NCBI RefSeq assembly: GCF_000317795.1
Contig: NC_019791.1
Span: forward strand, 1,178,001 to 1,242,000
Direction of reading: 5' to 3'
Source: Caldisphaera lagunensis DSM 15908
GTDB taxonomy: Archaea; Thermoproteota; Thermoprotei_A; Sulfolobales; Acidilobaceae
DNA length: 64,000 nucleotides
Made by a program: the position numbers and the translations under genes. Below the pieces are notes generated by a model, which saw only the letters and a list, made by a program, of their open reading frames with translations, did not search any database and was not told the origin of the DNA. Position 1 is the first letter of the stretch. Each line of letters starts with the position of its first letter. Positions 27,010-34,376 of this stretch are shown piece after piece.

Positions 27010-29055
27010 TTGCTGATCGCCAATAGAGTTGAAGAAGTAGTAATAGCTGTGCCTAATAGCGTTTATGATAGAGTTGTTGCTAGCCTGGCTACTTCTGGTA
27101 TTTTTCATATAGAACCTCCCACTAAAGAATTAACAAAATATTCTATGAAGATTTACAGATCTGCATCGGCTCTTTCATCAGAAAGAAAGGCAAGGCTGGA
27201 AGGTTTCTTTAAAGCTATCAACAAAGATCCAGAAATCATTTCTGGTATAAATATAAAGATATCTAATTGGGTTGATTTCCTAAATGAGATAATCAATCAA
27301 AACAAAGATTTGGAAGTATTTTTCGAGAAAAATATATCAAACCTAAATGAAATAAGAAATAAGGTAAATGATTTATTGGAATTAAAAAAGCTTATTGGTT
27401 TCATATCTTATCTAGATGTAGATATTAAAAAAGCCCATGAGTCTAAATTGATTTCATTTTCTATTGGAATAATTCCAGAAGATATGATAGAATATGCTAA
27501 AAATGCTGCAAAAGATGTAATATTAGCTTATGAAAAAACTCAAGAAAATTATTATACTATAGCAATAGCTGGAAATAATGATAATGTTAAAAAAACATAT
27601 AATGATTTAATTAAGCTAGGATTTACAGCTATATCAATTCCCAGTGAATTTAATGGAAATCCATCTAAAGCATATAAAGAAATAGAAGAAGAAATAAAGA
27701 AGTTAAATGAGCAAATAGATAATATTTTAAAAAGCCTAATGGAAAAATATAATAATTTAAAGGAGTACTATACAAAAATCTATGTTATAAATGAAATATT
27801 TAAAATACTTAATAATACAGCATCGTCTGAAACAACATCATTTATACATGGCTTTGTAGATGCAAAGGATTCTAAAAAATTGAGAAACTTAATTAAAAAT
27901 TCCACGGATGATAGATATTTAATATACAGCCTTGGCATTAAAAGAGGACAAAGAGAAATACCTACTAAAATGAGTGTACCTAAAGCATTTAAACCATTTG
28001 AATCTATAATAAAAATGTATGGAATTCCTAATTCTAATGAAATTATTCCAACAATATTTATGGCCATTACAATGCCAATAATATTTGGTCTTATGTTCCC
28101 GGATATTGGTCATGGACTGCTAGTTGTGCTCTTTGCATTGTTTTTCTTGGTGCCAAGAAGTAAGGATTTAGGAAAAGTAGCGCTTATTTTAGGCATTGTA
28201 GGTATGATAACGGGATTTCTTGCAGCAGAGTTTTTTGGCCCTCTACCAGCTCAAGCAATTCATTTGGAAGAATTTTGGAGAAGTCTTGGATTTCAATCAG
28301 CTCCCATAGAATCACCAGTTGATATATCAATAAGTGGAGGATCGCAACAATTAATGTTGAAGTTATTTTACTTATCAATGGATATATCATTTTGGATAGG
28401 AGCCTTTATGCTCATTTTTGGTACTTTGTTAGGTATAATTAATAGCTACCTAAAAAGGGATTTTGAGGACTTATATGGAGAAAAATTACCTCTATTTTTA
28501 TTATTCTTATCAGCAGGTTCACCATTTTTAATATACTTTAACGCAACACAAGCAGGATCTACAATAAAACAAGCTTTATTTGGATTAGGCAAGGGAGGGC
28601 CCATGGAAGCCTTTATATTTTATGGAGCGATAATTTCATTAATATGGATCCTTCTAGGCAAAGCTATTTACAGAGCAATTGAAGGAGAAGGATTTAAACT
28701 AAATCCAATAGAATCCTTTATAGGCTTGTTCGAATCTATGATATTAGTTTTAGGTAATAGCATTAGTTTTCTAAGGATATTGGGGTTGAGTCTCGCTCAT
28801 TCAGGTTTAATGGTTGGATTTACTATATTATATTTTGTTATAGATCCTGTAGGAATTAAAAATCCAGTTCTATTCATAGCAGCAGTAATAGTTTACATAC
28901 TAGGAAACCTACTTACTGCAGGATTGGAAGGTATAGTTGCATTTGCCCATGATTTAAGGCTTCACTTCTATGAATGGTTTAACAAATTCTATACTGGAAA
29001 TGGTGTACCATTTAATCCAATTCAATTACCTAATGTAACAATAACTTTCATCTGA
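27010..29055 (+). CDS. atpI: A-type ATP synthase subunit I (a)
   Basis: A 681-residue membrane stator and ion-path subunit. The N-terminal half (about 1-340) is soluble with coiled-coil arms. The C-terminal half has seven or eight membrane helices starting near residue 348 (IFMAITMPIIFGLMFPDIGHG). The essential arginine of the half-channel is in SFLRILGLSLAHSGLM, and GLEGIVAFAHDLRLHFYEWF is the family C-terminus. It starts with TTG at 27010. A TATA element (TTATATAAA, 26976-26984) lies about 30 bases upstream, so the leader is very short. It is transcribed away from F-E-A-B. Confidence 0.93.
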   Translation: MLIANRVEEVVIAVPNSVYDRVVASLATSGIFHIEPPTKELTKYSMKIYRSASALSSERKARLEGFFKAINKDPEIISGINIKISNWVDFLNEIINQNKDLEVFFEKNISNLNEIRNKVNDLLELKKLIGFISYLDVDIKKAHESKLISFSIGIIPEDMIEYAKNAAKDVILAYEKTQENYYTIAIAGNNDNVKKTYNDLIKLGFTAISIPSEFNGNPSKAYKEIEEEIKKLNEQIDNILKSLMEKYNNLKEYYTKIYVINEIFKILNNTASSETTSFIHGFVDAKDSKKLRNLIKNSTDDRYLIYSLGIKRGQREIPTKMSVPKAFKPFESIIKMYGIPNSNEIIPTIFMAITMPIIFGLMFPDIGHGLLVVLFALFFLVPRSKDLGKVALILGIVGMITGFLAAEFFGPLPAQAIHLEEFWRSLGFQSAPIESPVDISISGGSQQLMLKLFYLSMDISFWIGAFMLIFGTLLGIINSYLKRDFEDLYGEKLPLFLLFLSAGSPFLIYFNATQAGSTIKQALFGLGKGGPMEAFIFYGAIISLIWILLGKAIYRAIEGEGFKLNPIESFIGLFESMILVLGNSISFLRILGLSLAHSGLMVGFTILYFVIDPVGIKNPVLFIAAVIVYILGNLLTAGLEGIVAFAHDLRLHFYEWFNKFYTGNGVPFNPIQLPNVTITFI

Positions 29056-29130
29056 TTCTCAGCCCTAAAGGAAGAAACTTTCATTATTGTGTAACGAAAA
29101 GCTTTTTCACTTTCTTTATAACTATTTATT

Positions 29131-29187
29131 TGCCGATGAGGAAGGCTGGTATTACAGATTAGTGAAGAAAGATACCAGAACTGAGGT
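29131..29187 (+). ncRNA. Candidate C/D box sRNA (weak)
   Basis: Downstream of atpI, a C-like box CCGATGA (29133-29139), a D'-like CAGA (29155-29158), a C'-like AGTGAAG and a D box CTGA (29181-29184) are spaced as in archaeal C/D sRNAs, with two 15-nt guides and a 3-nt D'-C' spacer. Guide one contains GGCTGGTATTA, complementary to UAAUACCAGCC, which I recall from the 530-loop region of crenarchaeal 16S rRNA. Against it: the C box lacks the usual bulged U, the terminal stem is weak, and the two guides share a 7-bp complement (CTGGTAT/ATACCAG), so it may instead be a plain hairpin. Confidence 0.35.
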
Positions 29188-29267
29188 AAAATGGGTATAG
29201 TTCATACACTGATATAATAGAAACCAATATAAACCTCCTCTTACTATATTTAAATAGGTGAATTTTA

Positions 29268-29747
29268 ATGAAAATTCAAGAAGAGAATGAACTACAACCA
29301 AAAGGTGCTAAAGCATTTAGAGAGAGCCTAATGTGGCTAGTTCTTAGAATATTAGCAGAAAAACCAAGTCATGGATACGAGATTATGAAGAAAATTGAAG
29401 AGATGACTCATGGTAGATGGAAGCCTGCTGCAGGTACATTATATCCATTATTAGACTCAATGCAAAATGAAGGGTTAATAGAAATAAAATCATATGAACA
29501 AGAAGGCGTAAGAGGTGGGAAAAAGATAATTTATGGGTTAACTACAAACGGATGGGTATTATTAAAAGATCAACTTATAAACAAAATTTCAATATATACA
29601 TCTATGATTAATTATATTATATTGGGAGGAATAGATTGCATGAGAAAAGAAGGATATAAAAATGAGGCATCAGAAGTTTGCAATAGCTTAATGGAATGGT
29701 TAACAAAGGTTCAATCTGAATTAAATGTATATTGCAAGAAAAGTTAA
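29268..29747 (+). CDS. PadR-family transcriptional regulator
   Basis: A 159-residue protein with the full PadR winged helix (about residues 15-95): LMWLVLRILAEKPSHGYEIM, then WKPAAGTLYPLLDSMQNEGL, followed by a wing GGKKIIYGLT. The C-terminal helices form the usual dimer arm and contain three cysteines. The start ATG follows AGGTGAATTTTA. The dphB gene follows by 16 bases, but co-regulation of a housekeeping gene by PadR seems unlikely, so read-through is the simpler view. The ligand and target are unknown. Confidence 0.87.
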   Translation: MKIQEENELQPKGAKAFRESLMWLVLRILAEKPSHGYEIMKKIEEMTHGRWKPAAGTLYPLLDSMQNEGLIEIKSYEQEGVRGGKKIIYGLTTNGWVLLKDQLINKISIYTSMINYIILGGIDCMRKEGYKNEASEVCNSLMEWLTKVQSELNVYCKKS

Positions 29748-29763
29748 ACTTGGTGTTTAATTA

Positions 29764-30600
29764 TTGCCTTTATACCTTATAGGTTTAAATCATGAATATA
29801 TTACAAAAAAAGCATTAGAATATATAAAATCTTCTGATTTAATTATCATAGATTCTTATACAATGCCAAATTCTGATAAAATAGTTTCTGATGTTTTAAA
29901 TATTGCAAAGGAAAAGAAGGTAATTATTGCAAATAGAAGAATGCTTGAAGATGAGTCTTCTGATGTTTTAAATATTGCAAAGGAAAAGAAGGTAGGTATA
30001 ATAATTCCAGGTGATCCTTTAATAGCGACAACCCATGCCTCTATAGTTATAGATGCAAAAATCAAAAACATTGATGTAGAAATAATAAATGGAATATCAG
30101 GAATTTGTATGACAAAGTCCTTGTCAGGACTACAATATTATAAATATGGTAAAACACTAACGATACCAGGCCCTTGGAGGAATGTAAAAGCATATAGCCT
30201 ATTATTTAACTTATATGCAAATCTATGCATTAAAGCTCACACTCTTTTACTATTTGATATTGATGATAACAAAAAAACGTTAGATGCATCTATAGGAATA
30301 AAAACAATTCTTGAGTTGAATAATGAATTAAAATTGTATAGCTATTTAGAAAAATTATTAGGAATTCTTATACATGCCGGGGATAAAAATATGTTTATAG
30401 GAAATTCCTTAAGAAATTTATTAGATGATGCTAATATAGAAGAACCTTATAGCTTAGTGATCCCTTCAAATTTGCATTCTGAAGAAGAAAAATATCTTAA
30501 ATATGTTTTAGGAATTAAAAGCGAGGCTTTAGAAAATCATAAAAAATATATCAAAGAAGATTTTTGTAAATATATGCAATATTTAAGTAATTATATTTGA
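29764..30600 (+). CDS. dphB: Diphthine synthase with an internal exact duplication
   Basis: SAM-dependent methylase that builds diphthine on elongation factor 2. The tetrapyrrole-methylase fold is clear from MPLYLIGLNHEYITKKALEYI, IIIPGDPLIATTHASIVIDA, and GISGICMTKSLSGLQYYKYG with TIPGPW. At 278 residues it is longer than the usual 255-265. The excess maps to an exact 37-base direct repeat (29886-29922 and 29958-29994, 72 bases apart, in frame), which gives SDVLNIAKEKKV twice before the SAM loop. The start is TTG at 29764. The enzyme is probably active since the catalytic motifs are intact, but the first helix region is altered. Confidence 0.88.
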   Translation: MPLYLIGLNHEYITKKALEYIKSSDLIIIDSYTMPNSDKIVSDVLNIAKEKKVIIANRRMLEDESSDVLNIAKEKKVGIIIPGDPLIATTHASIVIDAKIKNIDVEIINGISGICMTKSLSGLQYYKYGKTLTIPGPWRNVKAYSLLFNLYANLCIKAHTLLLFDIDDNKKTLDASIGIKTILELNNELKLYSYLEKLLGILIHAGDKNMFIGNSLRNLLDDANIEEPYSLVIPSNLHSEEEKYLKYVLGIKSEALENHKKYIKEDFCKYMQYLSNYI

Positions 30601-30661
30601 TAAATTAAATATTGATCTAAAAGATTTAAGTCCTATTTTAATCTTAACTAATAGGATAAAA

Positions 30662-31720
30662 ATGGAAACTTTAGAAAAAAATGATATAGAAAAATTAATA
30701 TTAAAATACTTTGATGCAAAATTTGTTTCTCAAGATAAAAATGCGCTTAAGTATAAAATTGTTGGAATTAATGAAAGTGATCTTTCCAAGTCATTTATAA
30801 ATTTATATAAAGAATCTTTTAAGCTAAATTATGCGGTTAGCCTTAGAAAAGAAAATAACATGTTATTTATTTATGTTTTCAAGAAGGTTAATAGAACGAA
30901 CAAATTTGTAGTTATTATATTAGCTATAGTGACATTAATAAGCGTTTATATATCAGGCCTAGTATTTAATAACCAGGGAAAATCTTTAGTATATAATCCG
31001 TTTGCTTATTTAGTTGCATTAATCGTTCCCCTTCTTTTACATGAAACAGGTCATTGGTTAACTATGAGGAGGTTTAAGGTTCCTGCAAGCCCACCATATC
31101 TTTTACCAGCCCCTCCATTACAGCTGGGATTTTTAGGAACCTTTGGGGCTGTAATAAATATGGAATGGTTACCTCCAACAAACAATATATTAGCTTTAAC
31201 TGGGGTTATGGGCCCATTAACTGGCTTTCTGAGCGCAATACCCTTTACAGTTATTGGATTAAAATATTCTACCCTAGTTCCCCAATCACTAGTTCCTCCA
31301 GGTTCTACAATAAATTTGGTTCCTTTAATTGTAAGCATAATAACTTATATTGAAAAAATACCTACTGAATACGTAATACAGCCTTCTGCTATGATGTTTG
31401 CATCATACATAGTATTTTTCGTTACATTTCTGAATTTAATTCCTGTTGCTCAACTAGATGGGGGTCATGTTTTAAGGGCTGCTTTAGGAGAAAGAAACCA
31501 TAGAATTATTTCTATTATATTCATATTTGCATTAATTTTTGCAGGGCTATGGTATGATACATTTGCAGTATTTGGTTTATTTGCATTTTTCTTCTTCATA
31601 TTATCAGGAGGAAGGCATCCTGGATCAGCTATGGGTGATGATAAACTTTCCAAGTCTGGAATGATTGCAGTAATAATTTATAGCATCTTGCTAATTCTTA
31701 CTTTGCCCCTTCCTGCATAA
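30662..31720 (+). CDS. Site-2-protease-like M50 membrane metalloprotease
   Basis: A 352-residue polytopic membrane protein. The zinc site is in LLLHETGHWLTM (near residue 123) and the third ligand in NLIPVAQLDGGHVLRA (near residue 262), the two hallmarks of intramembrane M50 proteases. A soluble N-terminal region (about 1-75) precedes six or so membrane segments. Family members cleave membrane-bound regulators or signal-peptide remnants. No anti-sigma-like substrate is relevant in archaea, so the substrate is unknown. The ATG at 30662 has only AATAGGATAAAA ahead. It is monocistronic. Confidence 0.86.
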   Translation: METLEKNDIEKLILKYFDAKFVSQDKNALKYKIVGINESDLSKSFINLYKESFKLNYAVSLRKENNMLFIYVFKKVNRTNKFVVIILAIVTLISVYISGLVFNNQGKSLVYNPFAYLVALIVPLLLHETGHWLTMRRFKVPASPPYLLPAPPLQLGFLGTFGAVINMEWLPPTNNILALTGVMGPLTGFLSAIPFTVIGLKYSTLVPQSLVPPGSTINLVPLIVSIITYIEKIPTEYVIQPSAMMFASYIVFFVTFLNLIPVAQLDGGHVLRAALGERNHRIISIIFIFALIFAGLWYDTFAVFGLFAFFFFILSGGRHPGSAMGDDKLSKSGMIAVIIYSILLILTLPLPA

Positions 31721-31769
31721 TAGCCATTTATTTGTTATAATTAATAGGATTTAATAATAGAAAATAGAG

Positions 31770-32132
31770 TTATGAACCAATATTTCTCTTATGGTTTCTG
31801 ATTCTATTACAATTGTTTATTATAATATCTCTTATACCATCAAACTCACTTCCTTTTAAAATAGACCTTATTAAAATTATAAATTGTTCCCCTAAAACTT
31901 CATTTCCTAAAGCACATCCATATTCTGGGTGCCTTAATAATAGCTCAATAAAACTAATATTATATTTTGCCCTTGATTGATTATCTAATAATATATATCC
32001 TCCCATAAATGAATTTAATGCTTTATTTCTTAATAGATTTATTATTTCATTAGATTTATCCCCTTCTAGATCTATATCTCCCATTTCTAAAGTCCTCCAT
32101 AATATATTAGGGTCTATTAAGATCACCTTCAT
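31770..32132 (-). CDS. Unknown conserved-looking small protein
   Basis: A 120-residue protein starting MKVILIDPNILWRTLEMGD, with predicted mixed helix and strand and two cysteines, and no motif I can assign. The start has IDPN like a PIN-type first strand, but the other acidic residues of a PIN domain are not apparent. It is a single gene convergent to the M50 protease and divergent from rpo13. Codon use resembles its neighbours, so it is probably a real native gene of unknown function. Confidence 0.5.
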   Translation of the reverse strand: MKVILIDPNILWRTLEMGDIDLEGDKSNEIINLLRNKALNSFMGGYILLDNQSRAKYNISFIELLLRHPEYGCALGNEVLGEQFIILIRSILKGSEFDGIRDIIINNCNRIRNHKRNIGS

Positions 32133-32202
32133 ATACCTCTAAATCTATAATTACATTCCAATCTAGATAGGTATATAATGAAGGTTATCTCTTTAATTAA
32201 GG

Positions 32203-32218
32203 AGAAAAGCTTATATAC
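32203..32218 (+). promoter_or_regulatory. Promoter (BRE/TATA) of rpo13
   Basis: GAAAAGCTTATATACC is a textbook crenarchaeal BRE-plus-TATA element. It predicts a transcription start near 32240 and a leader of about 60 bases. A perfect 8-bp inverted repeat, TTGTTTTG (32225-32232) and CAAAACAA (32242-32249), surrounds that predicted start and could be an operator or a leader hairpin. Confidence 0.6.
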
Positions 32219-32298
32219 CACTAATTGTTTTGCTTATTCCACAAAACAAATGAAAATATTAAACTAGAAATTTACTCCTTATAATTTTGGTGTTAAAA

Positions 32299-32706
32299 AT
32301 GAGCGAAAATGGAGAGGAAGCTAACGAAGAGGAAGAAGTTGAAGAGAGCAGCTCGCAAGAAGAATCTCAGCAATTAATTGAATACAAAGTAGAAAGTCCA
32401 GAACTTTTAGATATTATGTTAAAATCGTTTGATATCCTAGAAAAGGCAGCAGCCAATGTAATAAAGGTTAATGAGGCTAGAGCCTATTATAACGAAGAAG
32501 TAGAGAAAAAGATGTCAGAGCTTTCAACCTCTTCTATAAAGAAGACAAGGAAGGCGAAGAAATCTAAGAAAGGGAAGAAGGAAGAAAAAAGTAAGAAGAA
32601 AACTGCTGAGAAAAAGAAAGAGAGCGTTAAAGAAAGTAAGAAAAAAGAGAGAAAAGCGAAGAGAGGGAAGAAGGAAGAAAAAAGCGAAGAGACTAATGAA
32701 AGTTAA
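32299..32706 (+). CDS. rpo13: Probable RNA polymerase subunit Rpo13
   Basis: A 135-residue protein with the build of the crenarchaeal-specific polymerase subunit: an acidic N-terminus (about 1-30, Glu/Ser), a short helical centre (SPELLDIMLKSFDILEKAA, then VNEARAYYNEEVEKK) that lines up with the Sulfolobus Rpo13 helix-turn-helix, and a long Lys/Arg-rich tail thought to contact DNA downstream of the polymerase. The Sulfolobus protein, as I recall it, is about 104 residues; the extra length here is in the tail, which holds a 20-base exact repeat (32572-32591 and 32665-32684). The ATG at 32299 is preferred over TTG 32287 because GGTG lies at 32289. Polymerase genes rpoK and rpoF are nearby. Confidence 0.68.
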   Translation: MSENGEEANEEEEVEESSSQEESQQLIEYKVESPELLDIMLKSFDILEKAAANVIKVNEARAYYNEEVEKKMSELSTSSIKKTRKAKKSKKGKKEEKSKKKTAEKKKESVKESKKKERKAKRGKKEEKSEETNES

Positions 32707-32708
32707 TT

Positions 32709-33083
32709 TTATTTTTCTATTTTAACTTCATAACCCATATTATTAAGGGCCTTAATTATTAATTCTTCTTTTAACCTTCTATCAAACGTTATCACTACAT
32801 ATTTTTTATTATTTTCTTTGATAAGCTTTAAATTATCTACAACAACAGCTCCCCTAATCATATCGCTTACATCCTTATCTGGCGTAACATAATCCTTAAA
32901 CTTCTTTTTTTGATATTCATAAAATTCATCAAAGTTATTTAATATCCTAAATGATTCATTTATATCCTTTGTTTCGATTCCTCTTAATGAAACAACTTTA
33001 TTTAATAACTCAATTGCATCACTTAACTCAAGTTTAACACTCCTATAGTTTCCGGGCTCTATTTTCATATGAATTTCTTTCAT
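32709..33083 (-). CDS. Unknown archaeal protein
   Basis: A 124-residue alpha/beta protein (KYVVITFDRRLKEELIIKAL, then NNMGYEVKIEK at the C-terminus). I do not recognise a family with certainty. It is convergent with rpo13, two bases apart, and divergent from rpoK. CCAGGGATAAA in front of the ATG gives a partial ribosome binding site. Its steady position among information-processing genes hints at a housekeeping role, but that is context only. Confidence 0.5.
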   Translation of the reverse strand: MKEIHMKIEPGNYRSVKLELSDAIELLNKVVSLRGIETKDINESFRILNNFDEFYEYQKKKFKDYVTPDKDVSDMIRGAVVVDNLKLIKENNKKYVVITFDRRLKEELIIKALNNMGYEVKIEK

Positions 33084-33188
33084 TTTATCCCTGGTATAAT
33101 ATTATATACAATAATATTTTAATTTAAATGATAAATGTTAACACTTAATTTTTAATCCCTATTTTTTACAATAATTAGAGGTGGAAAA

Positions 33189-33476
33189 ATGTCAGGCTCG
33201 TATATGGCATATCCAAAAATTAGAGAAGATATAATAATAGGACCTCCCTATCTGACTAAATATGAAAAAGCAAAAATAATTGGAATAAGATCTTTACAAC
33301 TAACAAAAAATGCTCCTCCTTTAATTAAACTTGATGTTGTAAAATCCTCTGATCCGGTTAGTATTGCAAAATATGAGGTTGAAAATGGTATATTACCAGT
33401 TTCCATAATCAGATACACTCAATCTGGATTAAAACAAGTTATTCCATTAAAATTGTTACTGGAAAGCACAATATAA
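33189..33476 (+). CDS. rpoK: RNA polymerase subunit K (Rpo6)
   Basis: The archaeal homologue of Rpb6/omega, which holds the polymerase clamp and assembly. The 95-residue protein has the defining core LTKYEKAKIIGIRSLQLTKNAPPLIKLD and the C-terminal IAKYEVENGILPVSIIRY. The length is typical. GAGGTGGAAAA stands just before the ATG. It is monocistronic or led by its own AT-rich promoter. Confidence 0.95.
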   Translation: MSGSYMAYPKIREDIIIGPPYLTKYEKAKIIGIRSLQLTKNAPPLIKLDVVKSSDPVSIAKYEVENGILPVSIIRYTQSGLKQVIPLKLLLESTI

Positions 33477-33661
33477 TAATGAATATTTAGCTTAAAATTT
33501 TGTTCATTAAAGAAATTTATATGCAAATATCAATTTTACTAAAGGCATCCCAAATTGGATAAATTATCACTTTACTTCCTAAAGAAAAGGATTTCCATTG
33601 AAAATTTATAAACCTACCTATACCTATAATTGTCGAGGTCTTCAAAAGTAAGGTGAAAGAA

Positions 33662-33973
33662 ATGGTAAAAGCATCAACAGGTTATAGAAGCAAGACAAGA
33701 AATATGCTAAGAAAACATATTAGAGAAAGAGGAGGAGTTCCAAGGCTTAGCAAGGCTTTATATCCTTATAATATAGGAGATAAAGTTGTAATTTATATAA
33801 ACTCTTCTTTTCATGATGGAATGCCTCATAGGAGATTCCATGGTTTAACTGGGACTATTGTAGATAAAAGAGGAAAAGCCTATGTAATAAAAGTCAACTT
33901 AGGTGATAAAACAAAGACAATAATAACATATGCAGTTCACCTTAAACCTTTTACCCAACAAAACACCCAGTAG
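33662..33973 (+). CDS. rpl21e: Large-subunit ribosomal protein L21e
   Basis: A 103-residue 50S protein specific to archaea and eukaryotes. The N-terminus MVKASTGYRSKTRNMLRKHI and the SH3-like core (IGDKVVIYINSSFHDGMPHRRFHGLTG) are diagnostic. The start is ATG 33662 with GGTGA nine bases upstream; a GTG at 33653 belongs to that ribosome binding site. It is followed after 12 bases by rpoF, the usual archaeal pairing, so the two form an operon. Confidence 0.95.
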   Translation: MVKASTGYRSKTRNMLRKHIRERGGVPRLSKALYPYNIGDKVVIYINSSFHDGMPHRRFHGLTGTIVDKRGKAYVIKVNLGDKTKTIITYAVHLKPFTQQNTQ

Positions 33974-33985
33974 GGGTCCTATATT

Positions 33986-34345
33986 ATGGAAAGAAGAATA
34001 GAAGAAAGACGATATATTTCTTATTATGAAGCTAAATATTTTATGGAAAGAAGAATAGAAGATTCTCCTCAAATAAATTCTTTACAGGAGAAGTCTTGGG
34101 ATTATTTAAAAACTTTTGGTGATGGAGATTCTGAAAAAGCAAGCAAAGCAATAAAAGATCTTATGGAAATGGGTCTAAAGGATACAACGGCAATCATGCT
34201 GCTAAATATTTGTTCTGATAACTATTCTTTTATTCTTTCCATAATTTCTTCATTACCTGAAGAAGAATCAACAAAAATTGATGAGGAAAAATCAAAGAAA
34301 ATTTTTGAAATAATAAATAATTTCTGTGCTAACAAAAAAAGTTAA
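33986..34345 (+). CDS. rpoF: RNA polymerase subunit F (Rpo4)
   Basis: The Rpb4 homologue that forms the polymerase stalk with Rpo7. The 119-residue protein shows ERRYISYYEAKYFMERR, then LQEKSWDYLKTFGDGDSEKASKAI, and the HRDC-like C-terminal half with KDTTAIMLLNICSD. A 20-base exact repeat (33986-34005 and 34043-34062, 19 codons apart in frame) gives MERRIE twice, so the N-terminal MERRIEE may be a duplicated extension and ATG 34043 cannot be the true start because YISYYEAK precedes it. Operon with rpl21e. Confidence 0.88.
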   Translation: MERRIEERRYISYYEAKYFMERRIEDSPQINSLQEKSWDYLKTFGDGDSEKASKAIKDLMEMGLKDTTAIMLLNICSDNYSFILSIISSLPEEESTKIDEEKSKKIFEIINNFCANKKS

Positions 34346-34376
34346 ACCTCTTTGTATATAAAATAGTTGGAGAGCT

